From positions 51,753,304-51,817,303 of the forward strand of contig CM050650.1 of assembly GCA_027574665.1 (NCBI GenBank): DNA of 64,000 nt. The letters are read 5' to 3'. The notes under the pieces were generated by a model. That model was not told the origin of the DNA and ran no database searches. It was given only the letters and a program-made list of their open reading frames with translations. Shown one piece after another: positions 11,307 to 24,800 of the stretch. Numbering within the stretch: the stretch's first letter is position 1; each line of letters starts with the position of its first letter. This stretch comes from Rhynochetos jubatus. Lineage: Eukaryota > Chordata > Aves > Eurypygiformes > Rhynochetidae. The position numbers were made by a program, and so were the translations under genes.

Positions 11307-14300
11307 CTCTACATGTGTCATATGAAATAGAAAGCTGGATTGTGCAGTTATATAAAGTCTTTCATGCTGGGGTGACTAGGTCAAACTTGTAAATGAACCC
11401 GAAACTTTGCTACCGTGTGGAAATTCAGTGGCTGAGCTGACTGGTCACAGCATTACTGCCTGTTTAAAGTTGATCAACATCATGAAATGACACTAAGTCC
11501 AATTAGTCTGTTATTAGTCATGACCAATCTCCATCCTCCCTGAATGAAAGATGGAAGAAGCTCAGAGGAGCTGATCACCGCTGGACCACTACATGTGTGG
11601 CATTTCGTTAAATCTCTTCAAGGAAAGCAGCTCAGCTTCCAGAGGAGAGTCATCTGAGCCCACACTTTGTCATGAAAACAAATAATTTCTCACTCTCCCC
11701 AGACGCCTGGTGTTTACATCTGTGTTCCTATGGATATTTCTTGAATCTTTCACCATACTGATGCCTGACAAAGGTATCATGATATCACCGAGTACCATAA
11801 CACTTTTGATAAGGGATCAATGACACCCAAGGGGCAGGTCAAGTCAGTGTCTCTTCACTGACCCCTGTTTCCCAGCTCAGATCTCATGATGGACCTAGGA
11901 CAGCTTATGAAGGATGCTGGGAGCATAGAGACTTTTTCCTTCTTCTCCTAGGCTTCAGTCCCTTGATCTAGTAAAATCTACTTCCTGGCTCCGCATATGC
12001 AGCAACGTTGTTGAGGAAGAGCAGCCACACACTGAGCACTGCTCCACCTGAGGGAAAGGGAGATGGGGTAGAGGTGGGGACATCAGGAGAACAGATGTTG
12101 CAAATTACAAGAAAACTGAATTGTGAAGGGTGGTATTAACCCTGTGCAGATTAACCTTATTATCACAGATACCATGAGAGTATCAACAGCAACAAACTCG
12201 CTATTGCATATATTTAGGATCGGTGTCCTGCAGTGGTACAGGCAGATTGCCTGGTGTGACTATGGCTGGTGTGACTATTCTCACTTGTGAGAATGAGCTA
12301 GTAAATGACTATTACTCTCTTGCTTAGTATTCCCCTGGAAACAAACAAACTCCCCAAAGTAAATAAAATACTCACAAGCAGATGGATGTGTGTCTTCTTC
12401 AAACAAAAACACCAAAAACTGAGGAAACATCGATGCTTCATCCTTTTTTAACAGCAACCAAGGACATACTCCCACTAGCTCCAAGGGAATTAGATGCCTT
12501 TAATCTAAGTTACAATAATAAACGAGGGAGTGTATTGTATCCAAAATGTGGTGAAACACCATGACGTGGTCATTAGACTGACAGGGTCAGAGTTTTCCAT
12601 GGCTAGAGGGAAGGCAGCTGTCAGTGACTGAAGGAGACACAGTAAGCGGCAGCGCACAGCAGGGGCTCCAGCTATTCCGAGGCTGTGTGTGGAGCAGCGT
12701 GAGGACTTTGTCCAAAGCCTGCCACAGTCCGGACAGCCTTTGACTTTGCTGGGTCTTAAATCAGACCTTACATGCAATCATTTATCTTGTTTGCCAGAGA
12801 TACTGCGTCTTCGCTTTTTCCAGCAGAAAGTATTAATATGACTAATGTGCTAACTGTTTCTTTTAATGGTGTGCCATGTTTGGGTTAGCCTGTTTTCAAG
12901 ACATCTCTCAGTACTCTTTCCTGAGCAAATCAATGGTATTGGTAGGAAGCTGCAAATTTCTGTCACAGCAGTGGGCAGAGCTGATGGGCAGTATCATGAT
13001 ACGATGACTTTCTTTGGATATTCTGAAAGGCTGTGGCTTTGATCAGTGGTGACTTGGGAAGAGGTACTGTGTCAGTAGGGCTGAACCATTGCCCAATGGC
13101 TTTGCTTTCAGAGAAACTTCCAAATACCCATGGCTTTACGCTGCTGAACTCTCCAGCTTGCAAGTGGCAGGTGAGGAAGGTTATCCCAGCTACCAGAAGC
13201 AAATCCACCTTGCAACAGATGTGAGGAGTTTGCTTAGCAATCACACCGACTTTCAGATCAAATCCACACTCTGCACGGGAACAAGGACACCAACACTTGA
13301 TCTCCAGGGTGAATTGCATGAGTTGAGTTTGGTGAGGTGCTTTCCAAGATCGACCCTGAGTAAAGAAAGAACCTTGCAGAGAAATCAAACCCCAAAATAC
13401 ATTAAAAAAAAAAAATCTCTTTCTGTCTTTAACTGTTGGTGTGTGGGAGCTACCTGAGATGTGTCTTCCAATTTGCATTACTTGGAAGTGGGGATTCAGA
13501 CCAGCTGCCTGCTTTTATGCACAGCTCATCTCAGCAATATCAAGGGCTCACCAGATATAACACAACATGGATAACGTAAGCTGGGACTTTTTTGTATGTA
13601 GCAAACTGTCCTGTGCCAGGAGGTAGATGAGAAGCGACAAACCTGTATGCCTCAACTGTGTGAAAACCTGCCTAGCTTCACAGCAGTGAAAGGCTGGAAG
13701 AAGAGGCAAGATCTGAAGCTGAAGGCACAGACTGTATTTGACATTTCTTGATGCCAAGGCACTGCTATCGCATTAGACATATGTGGGATGCAGAACAGTG
13801 GTAGTCAAGGTGAAACCTGCAACCTGTGTGAATCCATGGAGATATTTAAGTAATGCTGTTAAACTGGAGAGGCTCTTCCAGTCTTCTGATCCTTTGCATC
13901 TGTCAAATCTGGTAGTCCTGTGGCTTGATGCCTCTGAGTCAACTGCATGCTCATTGTATGGAGCTAAATATCTTCTTTCTTGGTGCCTTTGAAGAGAACA
14001 GTTTATCTTAGTCTCAAGCTTTTTGCCTTGGCATGGTTGCTCCTACAGGACCTTCTCTGTTGAGATCAGCTCTATCCCTGCTCTTCCCCAGTGCTGGGTT
14101 TATGAAATCTTGGTTTCTCAGAGGTCACCACCACTTGCTAAAATGGTGAAGCAGCAAAGGGAATCCCATACGCCTCTTTCAATGCCCAGGGACCCCTTTT
14201 AATGTCTGCTACTGTAAGCTAGAAGCTATCCATTCCGCCCAGTCCAGGTCAGGTGCTTTACTGTAGATTAACAGAAGAATTAAATGTGAGTGGGAAAAAA

Positions 14301-15324
14301 TCACTGCAAGGTGCATTTTTTTCCCTCCAGGGGACAGAGAGTAGAGAGAGAGGTCAACAGATGATTAATCTTTTGTTTCTTGATGATTCAAGTATCCTTT
14401 TATATATGAGTCATATGTCTAAATATTCAGGGTCACCAGTGACCTCCTTTTGGCCAGATTTACAAAACTTCTCCCTCTTTGGTCTAGCTGAAGAGTCTAG
14501 ATACATTCACTCCCCTTATCTACCTGGCCTTTCCTAGATCTATGCTTTACTTTTGCTCTTTGGGAACAAGTGATATGAATATAATAACAAAGGATTTTTT
14601 TTTTTCCCTGCATAGTTTCTATGGTCATTACAAAGACCTGCCTGTGTCTTTTGTAGGCATTTTTGCTGGGTAGCGTATCAAACATATTTTATGTGGATAA
14701 AAAAAATCACTCAAATGTTTTTGGGTGCACTCCCTGCATTACCAAGATTTATAGAAAACATATTTTGAAGAAGTAAACTGACTCATATGGAAGCAGTTAC
14801 AGAACAATATTTATTGAACTACTAGACAGCCAAATATTACTTCATAAAATAAGAACAAGCAAATATTCACTACTTAAGGGACAGCAACTTCTTACAGAAT
14901 TTAATTGGGCAGGAGTCACCTCAGGCAGTCCCCACTCACAGCATTCAGCATTTCTACTTTCTGTATATCTAATACCTAGTACACTAGGTATGGCTAGGAG
15001 ATGAAAATATTGTAAGTCAAACCCAGGGCCTCTCTTTTCAAATCTTTGCTCAATACATAGTCAGCGTATTATCTCTTTGAAGTCTGAGTACACCGATACT
15101 CAGTCTATGACAGTGCTCCTTGCTGCTTTATACCATTTTTGCTGCTGCAATTACACCATTCATTTCTGTAGATTTACTTACAATTTAGGTCTTGATTTAG
15201 CAACACGTTTATACAGTACTACAGGGCAGGAGGTGAAGATGGTGGGCCTGAAAGGACTGACACTGCTTGAAATAATAACCTAACAATAGGATGTTGTAAA
15301 GAAAGTGGAAAGAAACCCACAGCC
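11307..15324. other. Gene-free stretch with small local repeats
   Basis: No coding sequence is supported. A minus-strand frame at 12963-13478 (171 codons) has no motif and starts inside a poly(A)-encoded lysine/phenylalanine run. Local structure consists of a 15-base tandem duplication and palindrome near 12.27 kb and homopolymers at 13404-13415 (A12) and 14595-14605 (T11). Confidence 0.6.
12251..12294. repeat. 15-base tandem duplication plus palindrome
   Basis: CTGGTGTGACTATGG (12251-12265) is followed directly by CTGGTGTGACTATTC (12266-12280), with 13 of 15 bases identical. The second copy runs into a perfect inverted repeat, ATTCTCAC (12277-12284), TT, GTGAGAAT (12287-12294). This is typical of replication slippage; no function is inferred. 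Confidence 0.85.
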
Positions 15325-15912
15325 AGTCTTGTACTGGCATTTAATACCAGATATGTTGCGTAATCCACAGGAGGTAATTTTTCAGCTTTGCTGAGTGTGG
15401 GTGAGGTCTTTTTTGGAGCACTGTGTCTGCTGCGGGGCCATGCACTTGATGAAAGACGGAAATTGATTGGAAAGGAGCCAGAGGAGACAAACAAGGATGA
15501 TGAGAATTTTGGAAAATATGACCTATGAGGAAAGGTGTTTGTTATTTTTTTTTAATCTAGAAAAAAAGGATCCTGATATGGGACATAATGAAAGACTTCC
15601 AGTAGTTAAAATATCACTGTGAAAGCCTACGATGAATTGTGCCCATAAGGATATGGGATATGGGAAGGACTGCTTTAGTTTATGGCAAAGGTGATTTAGG
15701 TTAGGCATTAGGAGACCCCTTTTACTGTAAGGAAAACCCAGGACTGGAGGAGAACAGCTAGAAAGACTTGCTACTCCTGTGCTTGGAGATTTTTAAGGAC
15801 AGATCAGACATACATTTGCCAGGAGAGGCTAAAATCTAGTTATCTTGCCTCCATGTGTGGGGCAGAGAAGGTTTTCTGACATCCCTTCCAGCCCTGTATT
15901 TCTGTGTGACTT
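15325..15912 (+). mobile_element. Old CR1 LINE, 3' region incl. UTR
   Basis: The plus strand follows the older CR1 subfamily pattern in order. It starts with an ACAGGAGGTAATTTTTCAGC block (about 15367), GGTGAGGTC and GGAGCACTGTGTC. It continues with GAAAGACGGAAATTGATTGG, AGCCAGAGGAGACAAACAAG and ATGACCTATGAGGAAAGGTG. Further on are GATTTAGGTTAGGCATTAGG, CTTGGAGATTTTTAAGGACA, GATCAGACATACATTTGCCA and CATCCCTTCCAGCCCTGTAT near the end. The first part corresponds to the extreme C-terminus of the reverse-transcriptase ORF, the rest to the 3' UTR. Indels and an inserted T-run near 15546 show that it is ancient and inactive. The boundary at the 5' side is approximate. Confidence 0.88.
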
Positions 15913-18900
15913 AGACCTCTGCTGAACCAGGGCCTTAGACTACAATCAGCTCTGAGATATCAAAGGCTGCATTTGGAAAAGTTCACAGGCGGACCAAGTG
16001 CCAAACAGATTTCTATCCTCTGAGAAGGTCCTCTGGCTGTCACTCAAATCTCTGAGCTACAGCTGACAGAGTTTTCTGCCTTGCTCATTAGTCACTCAGC
16101 TGAACCAGACCTGCAGCAGCATGGCAAGAGAGCAGGCAATTTCTGGAAATGTTTTGTCCAAGGCAGTTTGAACGAACCCAGGATGACCAGGAGCTGATTT
16201 CCCTTCACATGGTATTGCCACCCTGTCCTGCACTGTTCTTGCCAAGGGTCTGGTGTTGGAATACCCTTTAGGAACGATGTTCAAGAGTCAGAAAAATGCT
16301 CAGGGGTCAGATGTGTAGCCAAAAGATAAAAGCTGGGGCTTCAGCTGAAATGGATGTGGAACAAATGTTGTCCCAGTAAAAAAAAAAAACAAACACAAGC
16401 AAACAACTAAAAACCAAACCAAATGCTGAGCAGGCCAAACTTGTCTTTCTTTCATACCCAGTGAAGTCAGCCTGCAGGGGACATGCATTTACCTTTAGAG
16501 AGGGAGGAAAGATGAATGGTGGCACATAACCAGAACAGGATTGCTGCATTAGCATCCGTGTTTCCTCCTACCACTGCCAGCAAGGTCAAGGGATGAGAGA
16601 AGAGGGAGGGCCTTCGACTCCAGGTTTGACTCAGATCTATTCTCTTCTGATTTTCGTACGAATATTGTTACTGGTGATCTGCCTGGGGCCTTTAAGGGGA
16701 CTGTTTTTTCTGCTGTATGTAATTCTGTTTGGTGTGTCTCTCTGGACACAGCACCACTGCTGACCTCGGTGTTACATACCCCGCTGTCCCACCCTGCTCC
16801 GCCAGTGCAGGTCGCAGCAGCTGCGTGCTCAGCCAGCCACAGCTGTGGAGGTCCATGTGATCACAGGGAAGTGACCGTGTGGGAGTTGAGATTAAAAAGG
16901 AAGAAGGCAAATGTTAGTTATCTGTAAGAGATGTGCTGCCATTATGGTGATGCAGATACCACCATCCTGTAAAATGTACAACAGACTGCTTCTAGGTGCT
17001 GATTTTTTCTTTCTCCGAATTCCTTCTCTCTTGACATTGCCTTTGACCTATGCTGGGATCAGAAATCCCATTTGGCCACTGGAGGGCAATCCAAACTCTT
17101 CACCGTAAATATTTCCGACCCATGGTTTGTCAAGCAGCAGCATCCCCACTGCGGCTCAGGAACTGCAGTTTGCTTTTGTGCCCTCACATTCTCTTTGCAC
17201 CCTCCTTTCCCACACATGCCACCAACAGGCTTGTGTCAGTGACGTTTTGTAACTATAGGAAGCCTTCTTCCCAATAAAATGACAACCGTGCCAAACCAAA
17301 TTCCTTTACAAGTCACCTCCTCGCTAGGTGTGTAGGGAGGGCTTACCCTTGGCTGCCAGGCTCCATGGCCGCATGGCTGTCAGCCTGTGGAACCTGAGCA
17401 GTGCGAAGCATGGTAGTGATGTGTTGGACTGGGGTGGATTTCACACTGTCAAACCATGCTAGTTCTGCCTTATACGGGACTGGCTGAAATGTATCTTGGG
17501 GAAACAGAGATGTGTAGAAGTGCTAGAGTAGGCATCCTACACCCAGCGCAACGTGGGAGGCTCTGGGCACTATTATCTGTTTGGAGCCTGTAAGAAACTT
17601 GGTCTGCTCCTGCCTAAACTTCCAGGGGCTGCCATTAAGAATAAGAAATAGAAATAATTTCACCTTGTGGGTTCTACATTTGAATCAGACCCTTGGTTTT
17701 ATGTCAAATTATGTTATTCTGTGTCCAAACAGTGTCCCAAGCACCTTGTAATGGGTGCAGAATAGCAGCGGGAGATTTTTTTTTTAAAGTCATCTCCAGC
17801 TCCAAAGTCTAATGAACGTTTGAATGTACCTGGATGCTTTTCAGCAATCCTCAGTCATTCATTGAGCAGATTCCCTTTCTCTCCTACAGTTCCAATGGGG
17901 CTGGGCACAATAACGGTCTCCCAGTTGGAGCTGTCTCTCTAAGAAAGACCTGACATCTGGAGATGGTGAACAGCAGCCTCTTCAGGGACGGAGAAAGCAC
18001 ACCAAATACATCCTGACCTCAGCCTTGCAATCATAAGGCTTCAAGAAACCCCAGCTACTTCTCCAGCCAGACATCACAAGGCAGAAGGCACCACCGCCGT
18101 GGGGTCAGCAGCTGTGTGGCGCTCAGTCCATGGGAGATGGAGGTGGGTAACAAAGCAGCAGCCCTGGCACAGCTCTGCAAGAGGGGAAAGAGGCCTGCCT
18201 CCTTACAGGAAACATGGATGGGCATCTTCCCTTGTCCAGGAGTAGGGTGGGTTTCCTTCCAGACCTTCACCAGAAGGTGCAGAGGAGCTGACGGAGAAGC
18301 CGCAGGCTGTGTGAGTGTGCACAGCAGGGAGCTGCAGTGGGGTTCACTGGCGGCAGGCAGCTTGCGACTGTGGGGGGCTGAGATCATGGAATTCCCAGGG
18401 TCCCACAGGGATGCTGCGGAAGGGTGTCTGGGGCCCTGCAGTCCACACAGATGTGTGCCTCCTGCCACATCAGCCACGGCATGCACCTTGCCAGGTGCCC
18501 AGCTCTGTGCACAGCCTGCACAACACACTTTTCACGTGTAGACAGTGATCCTGTAGACAGGGCCTGTATATAAGCGGTTCCATATGTGAAATGATAAAAT
18601 TTTACAGCCCCTCCATAAGCTTTTCTTTTTGAAACCATTAGAATAAGTATTTTTCTATAGGTAAGGCAGAGCATGTAAAATCACCAGGGAGGTGGGAGAT
18701 TCACAGAAGTATGGACTAAAAAGTCTCTTTTAAATTAGATTCAGGGCAGGGCTATGCATTTTCCATTAGACGGGCTTTAAAGGGACTGGGACATAAAACA
18801 AAAGCCAAACCAAATACTGAAAGCAATGTAACCAGTGAAACAATGGGAAAGCTATTTAGCAACATACACAGCTCTGGAACAGCCACACTTTAAGTTAAGC

Positions 18901-21695
18901 ACGCACACCAAATGTATTTGGGGCTGTTGGTGCCAGAGCACTCAGCTAACCCTCCGAAAACTAGCACAGCATGCTTACATCTCCCTCTCAGCAACAGCCT
19001 GTGAGGCAATCACTGTGAGGGGGTATACAACACTGTTTATTTCAAGCAGCTACTCACCCAGAACCACTTGGACTCTGTGATCCTAAGCAGATGCTCTTCA
19101 GTAATCCCACATGCAAGGTGCATTGTGCAGCTTCCACATGCATCCCTGGAGCAGCATGTTCTGCTCTCTCACCGCTCTGTACTGAGCACTGCCAACCGCC
19201 AACCACTCTGCCCGGTAACTTCATCTGCCTCCTGAACATCACTTCTCACAAGTGAACAAGTACACGACCCTTTCTGTACGAGAGAACCTGCCCTTTCTCT
19301 CTCAGTAAGGATGCCCTTGCTTGCTGGTGAAATAAAGCTGTGGCCAAATTACACTTCTGCAGCACATGCATTGGCCTTCCTTTTGACCCACGTCTTCCTC
19401 ATTGCATCACGTTCCCCCCTGAACTGAAATATCCTTGCTGTGGTAGCTGCGGGGGGAAGAGGTGTCACAAATCTAATTAAGCCTATGTGATTTGCAGACG
19501 TGGTTTGCTGTCTCCTGGACCTGTGGGGATGGTTAACTCAAAGCATGCCTGTGCTGATGTAAAATGGACACAGGGATGCCTTTGAAGGCTGAAATCAATG
19601 AAGTAATTGATCTATTCAAGTAATGAATAAGTATGGGGCAAAAAAACCAAGCTAAAGGGCTTGGCTCCTCTGCCATGGTGCAAAGGTGGCTGACATAACT
19701 TGTGTGAAGGCTCTAAGAGCAGCCCACGTTTCTTCTTGGATTGTTTCCTTGGCAGTGCTAGGAGATTTTTTAATGTTTTTGAAGGATGTACAAGCAGAAG
19801 AATGCTGACAATGAGTGCTCTGATTTTCCTGTCTTTTCCCGTCTTTTCCCCTATGTCTGGGAAGAAAAGAGCTTTGCTATTTTCTTTCCAGTTTCCCACA
19901 GCAGAGCCTTGGGAAGACTATGTCATCCTGGGTTTGGAGAGCAGTGCAGCGTGCGGCGTCATCTCCAGCACAGAACATGCCAAAGGGGCATTCCGCTTCC
20001 ATGCAGCTGGCCGGGAATGACAGGAGCACCACGTTTCCTCCACACAATGCAATTATTCCTTCTTTCCAGTGGGCCCTTCTCTGCACTTGACACCCAGAGT
20101 CTGCTGGCTCCCACAACCGTGTCCTTCGCATGGCTTGCTGTTTCTGTTTCAGAAAGTATTCAGCATGGTTTTTCAAGGACTGAAACTTTTTCTTGCACAA
20201 ATGTTCCTACCAGAGCCACCAAAACTGCTCTCCTAAGCAGTTTGGTGAGAAAACATGTTGTTTAGGTGAAGAGAAAACATTTTTATATATCTCATCACCA
20301 TTGTGTCTCAGCTGAGAGAAAGGGCATCCAACATTTCTGGTAGGTTTTTGATTTACATTTACAATCTTTCTGTATCATATTCCTGTTTTGGAATAGTGGG
20401 GTCACAAGCTGAAACGTGACGTGTGAGTATGTGTGCATGTGTGAAAGAGAGAAAAAGAGGGAGACAGGCATCAGAAACTTCAAGTAAAAAGAGAATTTTT
20501 AAAGCTTCATCTTCACCCAACCTGTATGTTAGGACAGACTATTAGACATTTTTTTCTATTCTGTAGCATTTTTCTTTTTTTTGTTTTGTTTTGACAGCTA
20601 GTAGTTCTACTTGCCAGCACGTAATGAAATCAGCTGTGCTTGTGCTGTCAAAAATGAAAAGGTTTCCTATTCTTCCATTGATTTCATTATATTAGATTAA
20701 GCAAATCATGTGGTTGGCTACCACCGACATGAGTTCAGAGTACACTGAGCAATGATTCATGCTGTTTGTCACCAAAGAAACAAACATGGGCTTTGCTTTA
20801 TTCAGATATTCTGGGCCGGGACCAAGGTCTTCTCCTAGAGAAGTCCTGAATCTTACTGCAGCTCTAGGGTGCCATTATAGCACATGTGAGTCAGAATAAC
20901 TGAATAATCCTAACTGCTAGATTGAAATCCGTTCTGCTGAAGCAGGAGAAGTGAAAATCCTGGACCAGGGTCCCACCAGAGCAGCACGCACCTTGGCACG
21001 CATTTACACGTGCTCAGCGTTTTGACTTCTGCTCTGCACCCCTGGGAACTGTCTAGTTGGCTTCATTTTAAAAGGAACAGGAAAAAGTAATGTACTTCTA
21101 GAGTCATGAAGAGGTGTGAGGAGCCAGCTTGTCCCAGAAGATTGATTTTAGACACTGAGTCCAAGAAGTCATGTTTGGACTGGCCCAGGCCCTATTACAC
21201 TTTCCCGTATGTCAGGACGGGAGTCTGCCATAAGCACTGTGGCATTTTAGTGTTTCAGAAGCAGACTCTTAGGGGCACAGTTAAGTACACACTGCTCTGC
21301 CACCACTTGCCATTTAGTGGGTCACAACCAGCAACCTCTACAAGCGGTTCACACATCCCACTCTCCTTCCCTAACTCTCCCAAAACTGAATCAGAGCTCT
21401 ACAGTTTTAGTTGGTGTCTCATTTTCCATTATTCCTACGCATTTTCTGTAGTGTGCTCCACTGAGCCTGTCTACCGGATATAGGCAAGTGGGAAAAAAGG
21501 TGCAAGCAGAAAATTTGCATATGATGTATTCCATAGGCTAAGCAGGAACTAACAGACATTAGGAAGCCCAAACCTGACAGGCAATGGGAATGGGAGTTGC
21601 ATTTGTTCTCATGCTGGCCTTTGCCCGACGTTAGTATGTTAATTTCTGGGGATCACTAAGGTAAGTGATGTAAGTGTTGGCATTTCAGTGTGTTC
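15913..21695. other. Gene-free stretch, nothing recognised
   Basis: Several frames overlap on opposite strands around 18.05-18.55 kb (157 codons minus, 141 plus) and 19.7-20.3 kb (159 plus, 107 minus). Mutual antisense overlap, GC-driven composition and lack of domains argue for chance. An A-rich segment at 16378-16420 (12 A, then CAAA-type text) and a 10-base tandem repeat GTCTTTTCCC at 19831-19850 are the only low-complexity features. Confidence 0.55.
19831..19850. repeat. 10-base tandem duplication
   Basis: GTCTTTTCCC occurs twice in exact tandem. It is a trivial slippage product in a pyrimidine-rich context. Confidence 0.9.
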
Positions 21696-21830
21696 GTGTT
21701 TGGTACCAGAGGGTTGTGCTGACATCCAGAGGGACCTCCAAAGACTGGGGAATGGGCTGAAAGATCCCTCATCAAGTTCAACACAGGGAAATGCGAAGTC
21801 TTGCCCTGGGGAGGAACAAGCCCAGACCCT
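21696..21830 (+). mobile_element. CR1 reverse-transcriptase scrap
   Basis: Translation of the plus strand gives the residue run EGCADIQRDLQRL, which corresponds to the stretch after the FADDT motif of CR1 reverse transcriptase (usually E-GC--IQRDLDRLE-W). After a frame change it continues as SSSSTQGN-like codons whose alternate frame reads KFNTGKCEVLPWG, the conserved MKFNKGKC--LHLG segment. So the fragment covers about 45 codons with at least one frameshift and is a dead copy. Flanks are unrelated, and no 3' UTR or tail follows directly; the right-hand limit is approximate. Confidence 0.82.
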
Positions 21831-24800
21831 AGCAAAGCCTTCTTTGCACAGCACAGTGCAAAAAGCATTGACAGCAAGGGTGTTGCTGCTGCAAGTCATG
21901 CCTGGGGTGGATTTCTGCCTGCCTGGGTACCACTGATGATTGCACGTGGCACTTGTAGCAGGGTGATGAGCGTCACATTTTTGGTGGGACTGAAAGTTGT
22001 TAAAGTCTGTGGAAGGGGTAACTCAGGCCTGACTTACCTGAGGTGGAGCAGGAGTCTGGAAATGACACTTCTGGAGGAGGATTGCAGGACTCCAGAGTAC
22101 AGCTGCCCCAGCAGATTTTGCAGAGTTTTTACTGTGGCAAGAAAAGCTAATGCTAATCTAAACTAAATCTCCTCCTTTTCCAGGTCTCATTTGTTGCCCC
22201 TGTGGATGGAACTAAATCAATCAGGGCTTTCTCTCTGCCTTCGCTTTGCTCAAACCTGTTTGGATGACAAATGAAGAGAAATTGAGGCTGTCTCGGGAAA
22301 AAGGACTCATCTTGGAAGATGGCATACAAACTTTTTAGAGGTTCTGACAAAACTGAAGTACCTGAATGAGAGGAACACACAAGACAGTCAAGTACAGGAG
22401 CAAATCCCTTACTGCAAGAGTCTTCCAGCTTGGTAAATTTAGGAACAAGGAAACCAATCTGAAAACAGCTTGCATATAGCCTGTGAATTCCAGCTCGGGG
22501 AGAAAATCCATGGCCATGTAGAGTTATTTAGTCCTGTTGAATAACATGGACCAAAGGCTGGAAACCAAAGGCAGATGAATACAAACAGAAAACAAGGCCC
22601 AAGGTAAAAGGCAGCCACAGGAGAATTTCTCCTGTTCCCTCCTTGAAGTCACGGGTCTCTTCCGAGTGGGTGACGGGAGCATGGATGGAGGAAGACGGCA
22701 CCTGGCCAGCAGCTTGGTACAAGTGCTGGGGCTGGAAGTGCGTCCCTGTCCCTGACCCCTGACATTATCTCCTCGCTGTCTCCCCTCGCAGACACCAACC
22801 TCCCCCTTCCACTGGACAGGGTCACCAAACACCTGCCTGGATGGCCGAAAGAGAGGAGGTGAAGCCTGAGATGACAGGCGGATGTTGGTTCTCACACCCG
22901 TCAGTGAAGCAGGATACAGCGTCACGGGCTAGCAGCCCCCCATGCATGGGCACAGCTCTTGCTGCCTCTGAGCAGAGCTAAGAACCTGCTACCCAATCCC
23001 CAAATCTGACCCAAACCCTGTCCCATGGGTCCAGTGTAGGTCTGCCCCATGCCTGACCCCAGGGTACCACTGTGCCAAGAAAAGTGCTGTGGGACACAGC
23101 CCCCCTGCCTGCCTGCAGGTAGCTAACTTAGTGGCTGGCTGTTTTGGTAGGTCCTGCAGGAACCTTGGGCAGTATGGGTGCTGTGACTGTACAAACCTTC
23201 ATTAATTAGGAGTGTTCCTGTACTGTGTGTTTTTACACATGGATCCACTCTCATATGCATCTGGCCATTAGTTTACTCCCAAGAACATGAAGTAATCTTT
23301 GGCCTCTAAACTGGAAGCGTGAGTGTCTGGTTTTTAATTCTGTGGTGCTGCTGGGGGTGCCACATGAGCCTCTGAAAGGCAATAAACAGTCCCCCCTTTG
23401 CTCTAGCAGTAGCTGCAGAGATAAGGTTCTGGGACCTGTGGCAGTGCGTGGCTCACTTGTTCCTATTGAAAAGGTTTTTTCATTGTAATGAATTTCAGAA
23501 CTCAAAAAATCCCCCTAATGCAAACGTTTTGCTACTTTAAAGTAGACAGGACAGGATTCTGGCCAAACCATAGACAGGTTTGGCTGTTATCTTACTTGTG
23601 ATGTAGCAGTCATAACCATTTTGTATTATGTTTTTCATATATTTTCTCAGTAAAAGAATTTTTTATTTCCACAATCTTTGTTTCTGTTAACTTTGGCTGA
23701 ATGACCAATACCTTAATGTCATCTAAAAATGCTTTATTATGGTTTTATGTGTTGAAATCCAAAACAGTTTTATTAGGAGAAGACAAATGTTTGACATGAA
23801 GTTGGATCAGCTTTTATTAGTGTAAATCCCATGATCTGACTCTCCCAGCACAGGTACTTTTTCTGTTGCAGTGAAGGATAAGGTCTAGCCAGGTAATGTG
23901 CACAGGAATTTTTTGACGGCAGAAGGAATATCACAAATCCTTGCATGTTTGAGATCCATATGCCTGTGTATTCAGAGAGACAGCTGGATAATTTTCCTGT
24001 GTGTGAGGAGATTAGAGCAAAAGAGGTGAAATGCTGATGAGCAGATGGTTTGGATGTCAGTTTTATGTTCCCCTCGCAGTCTTTAAACAATGCTGCAAAG
24101 AGAACCTGGACATGAGATGGTTACAGTGGAGCTGATTTGTAGTGTCAAAAAAAGGGGGATTATTATTTTTGTCATAATTCACATTAGGAACAAGATAAAA
24201 CTGGCAATTTGATTCTGAAGCATGAGCTTTTGGAGTAACAAATGCTTCTGTTCCTGATGCTCGCTGCTGTACATCATGTGCTGTAAGTGACTGAGTATGG
24301 CATTTTCTCTGTTTATCTGCTTTCTGAAATGAAATAACTTACTGCAACTGTGTTGTCACCGAATACCTCCCTGTAATGTGAAACAGAAATCATGCAAAAA
24401 GGAAAATAGCCCACCTTTCCAGCAGAAGACCAGAGATCAGAGGTCCTATCTGTCTGTGACTGCTTTATACTTGTGAGCAACCTCCACTCTGGGAGAGATC
24501 CTGCAGAGGAGGATCTAGCACATGGATAGGAAGAGATCTTCAGATCCTTAGTCCCACCCACAGAAACATGGAGGGAGAAACAGAAAGGAGGGAAGACAAA
24601 CACACTTATTTTCTGCAAACCAACCCCCAACTCTGTTTCTCCTGGTTCATCATTCTCAACAGTTACACAGAAGGGATGTAGTGATGATGAAGTCATGTCA
24701 TCCTGATAGGGTGGTGTTCGGTACCCTTCTTAAACTTAGACATATGGTGAGGCACCAGGCTGTGGAACGTCATGGCCCCTTCGTGTTTTGTATGGCCTGC

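Noticed and set aside
10779-11392. Frames of 101-111 codons on both strands
   Set aside because: They cross the minus-strand CR1 3' UTR and its flanks, which does not code for protein.
18055-18541. 157- and 141-codon frames on opposite strands
   Set aside because: They are antisense to each other in GC-rich sequence with no domain; at most one could be real and neither shows support.
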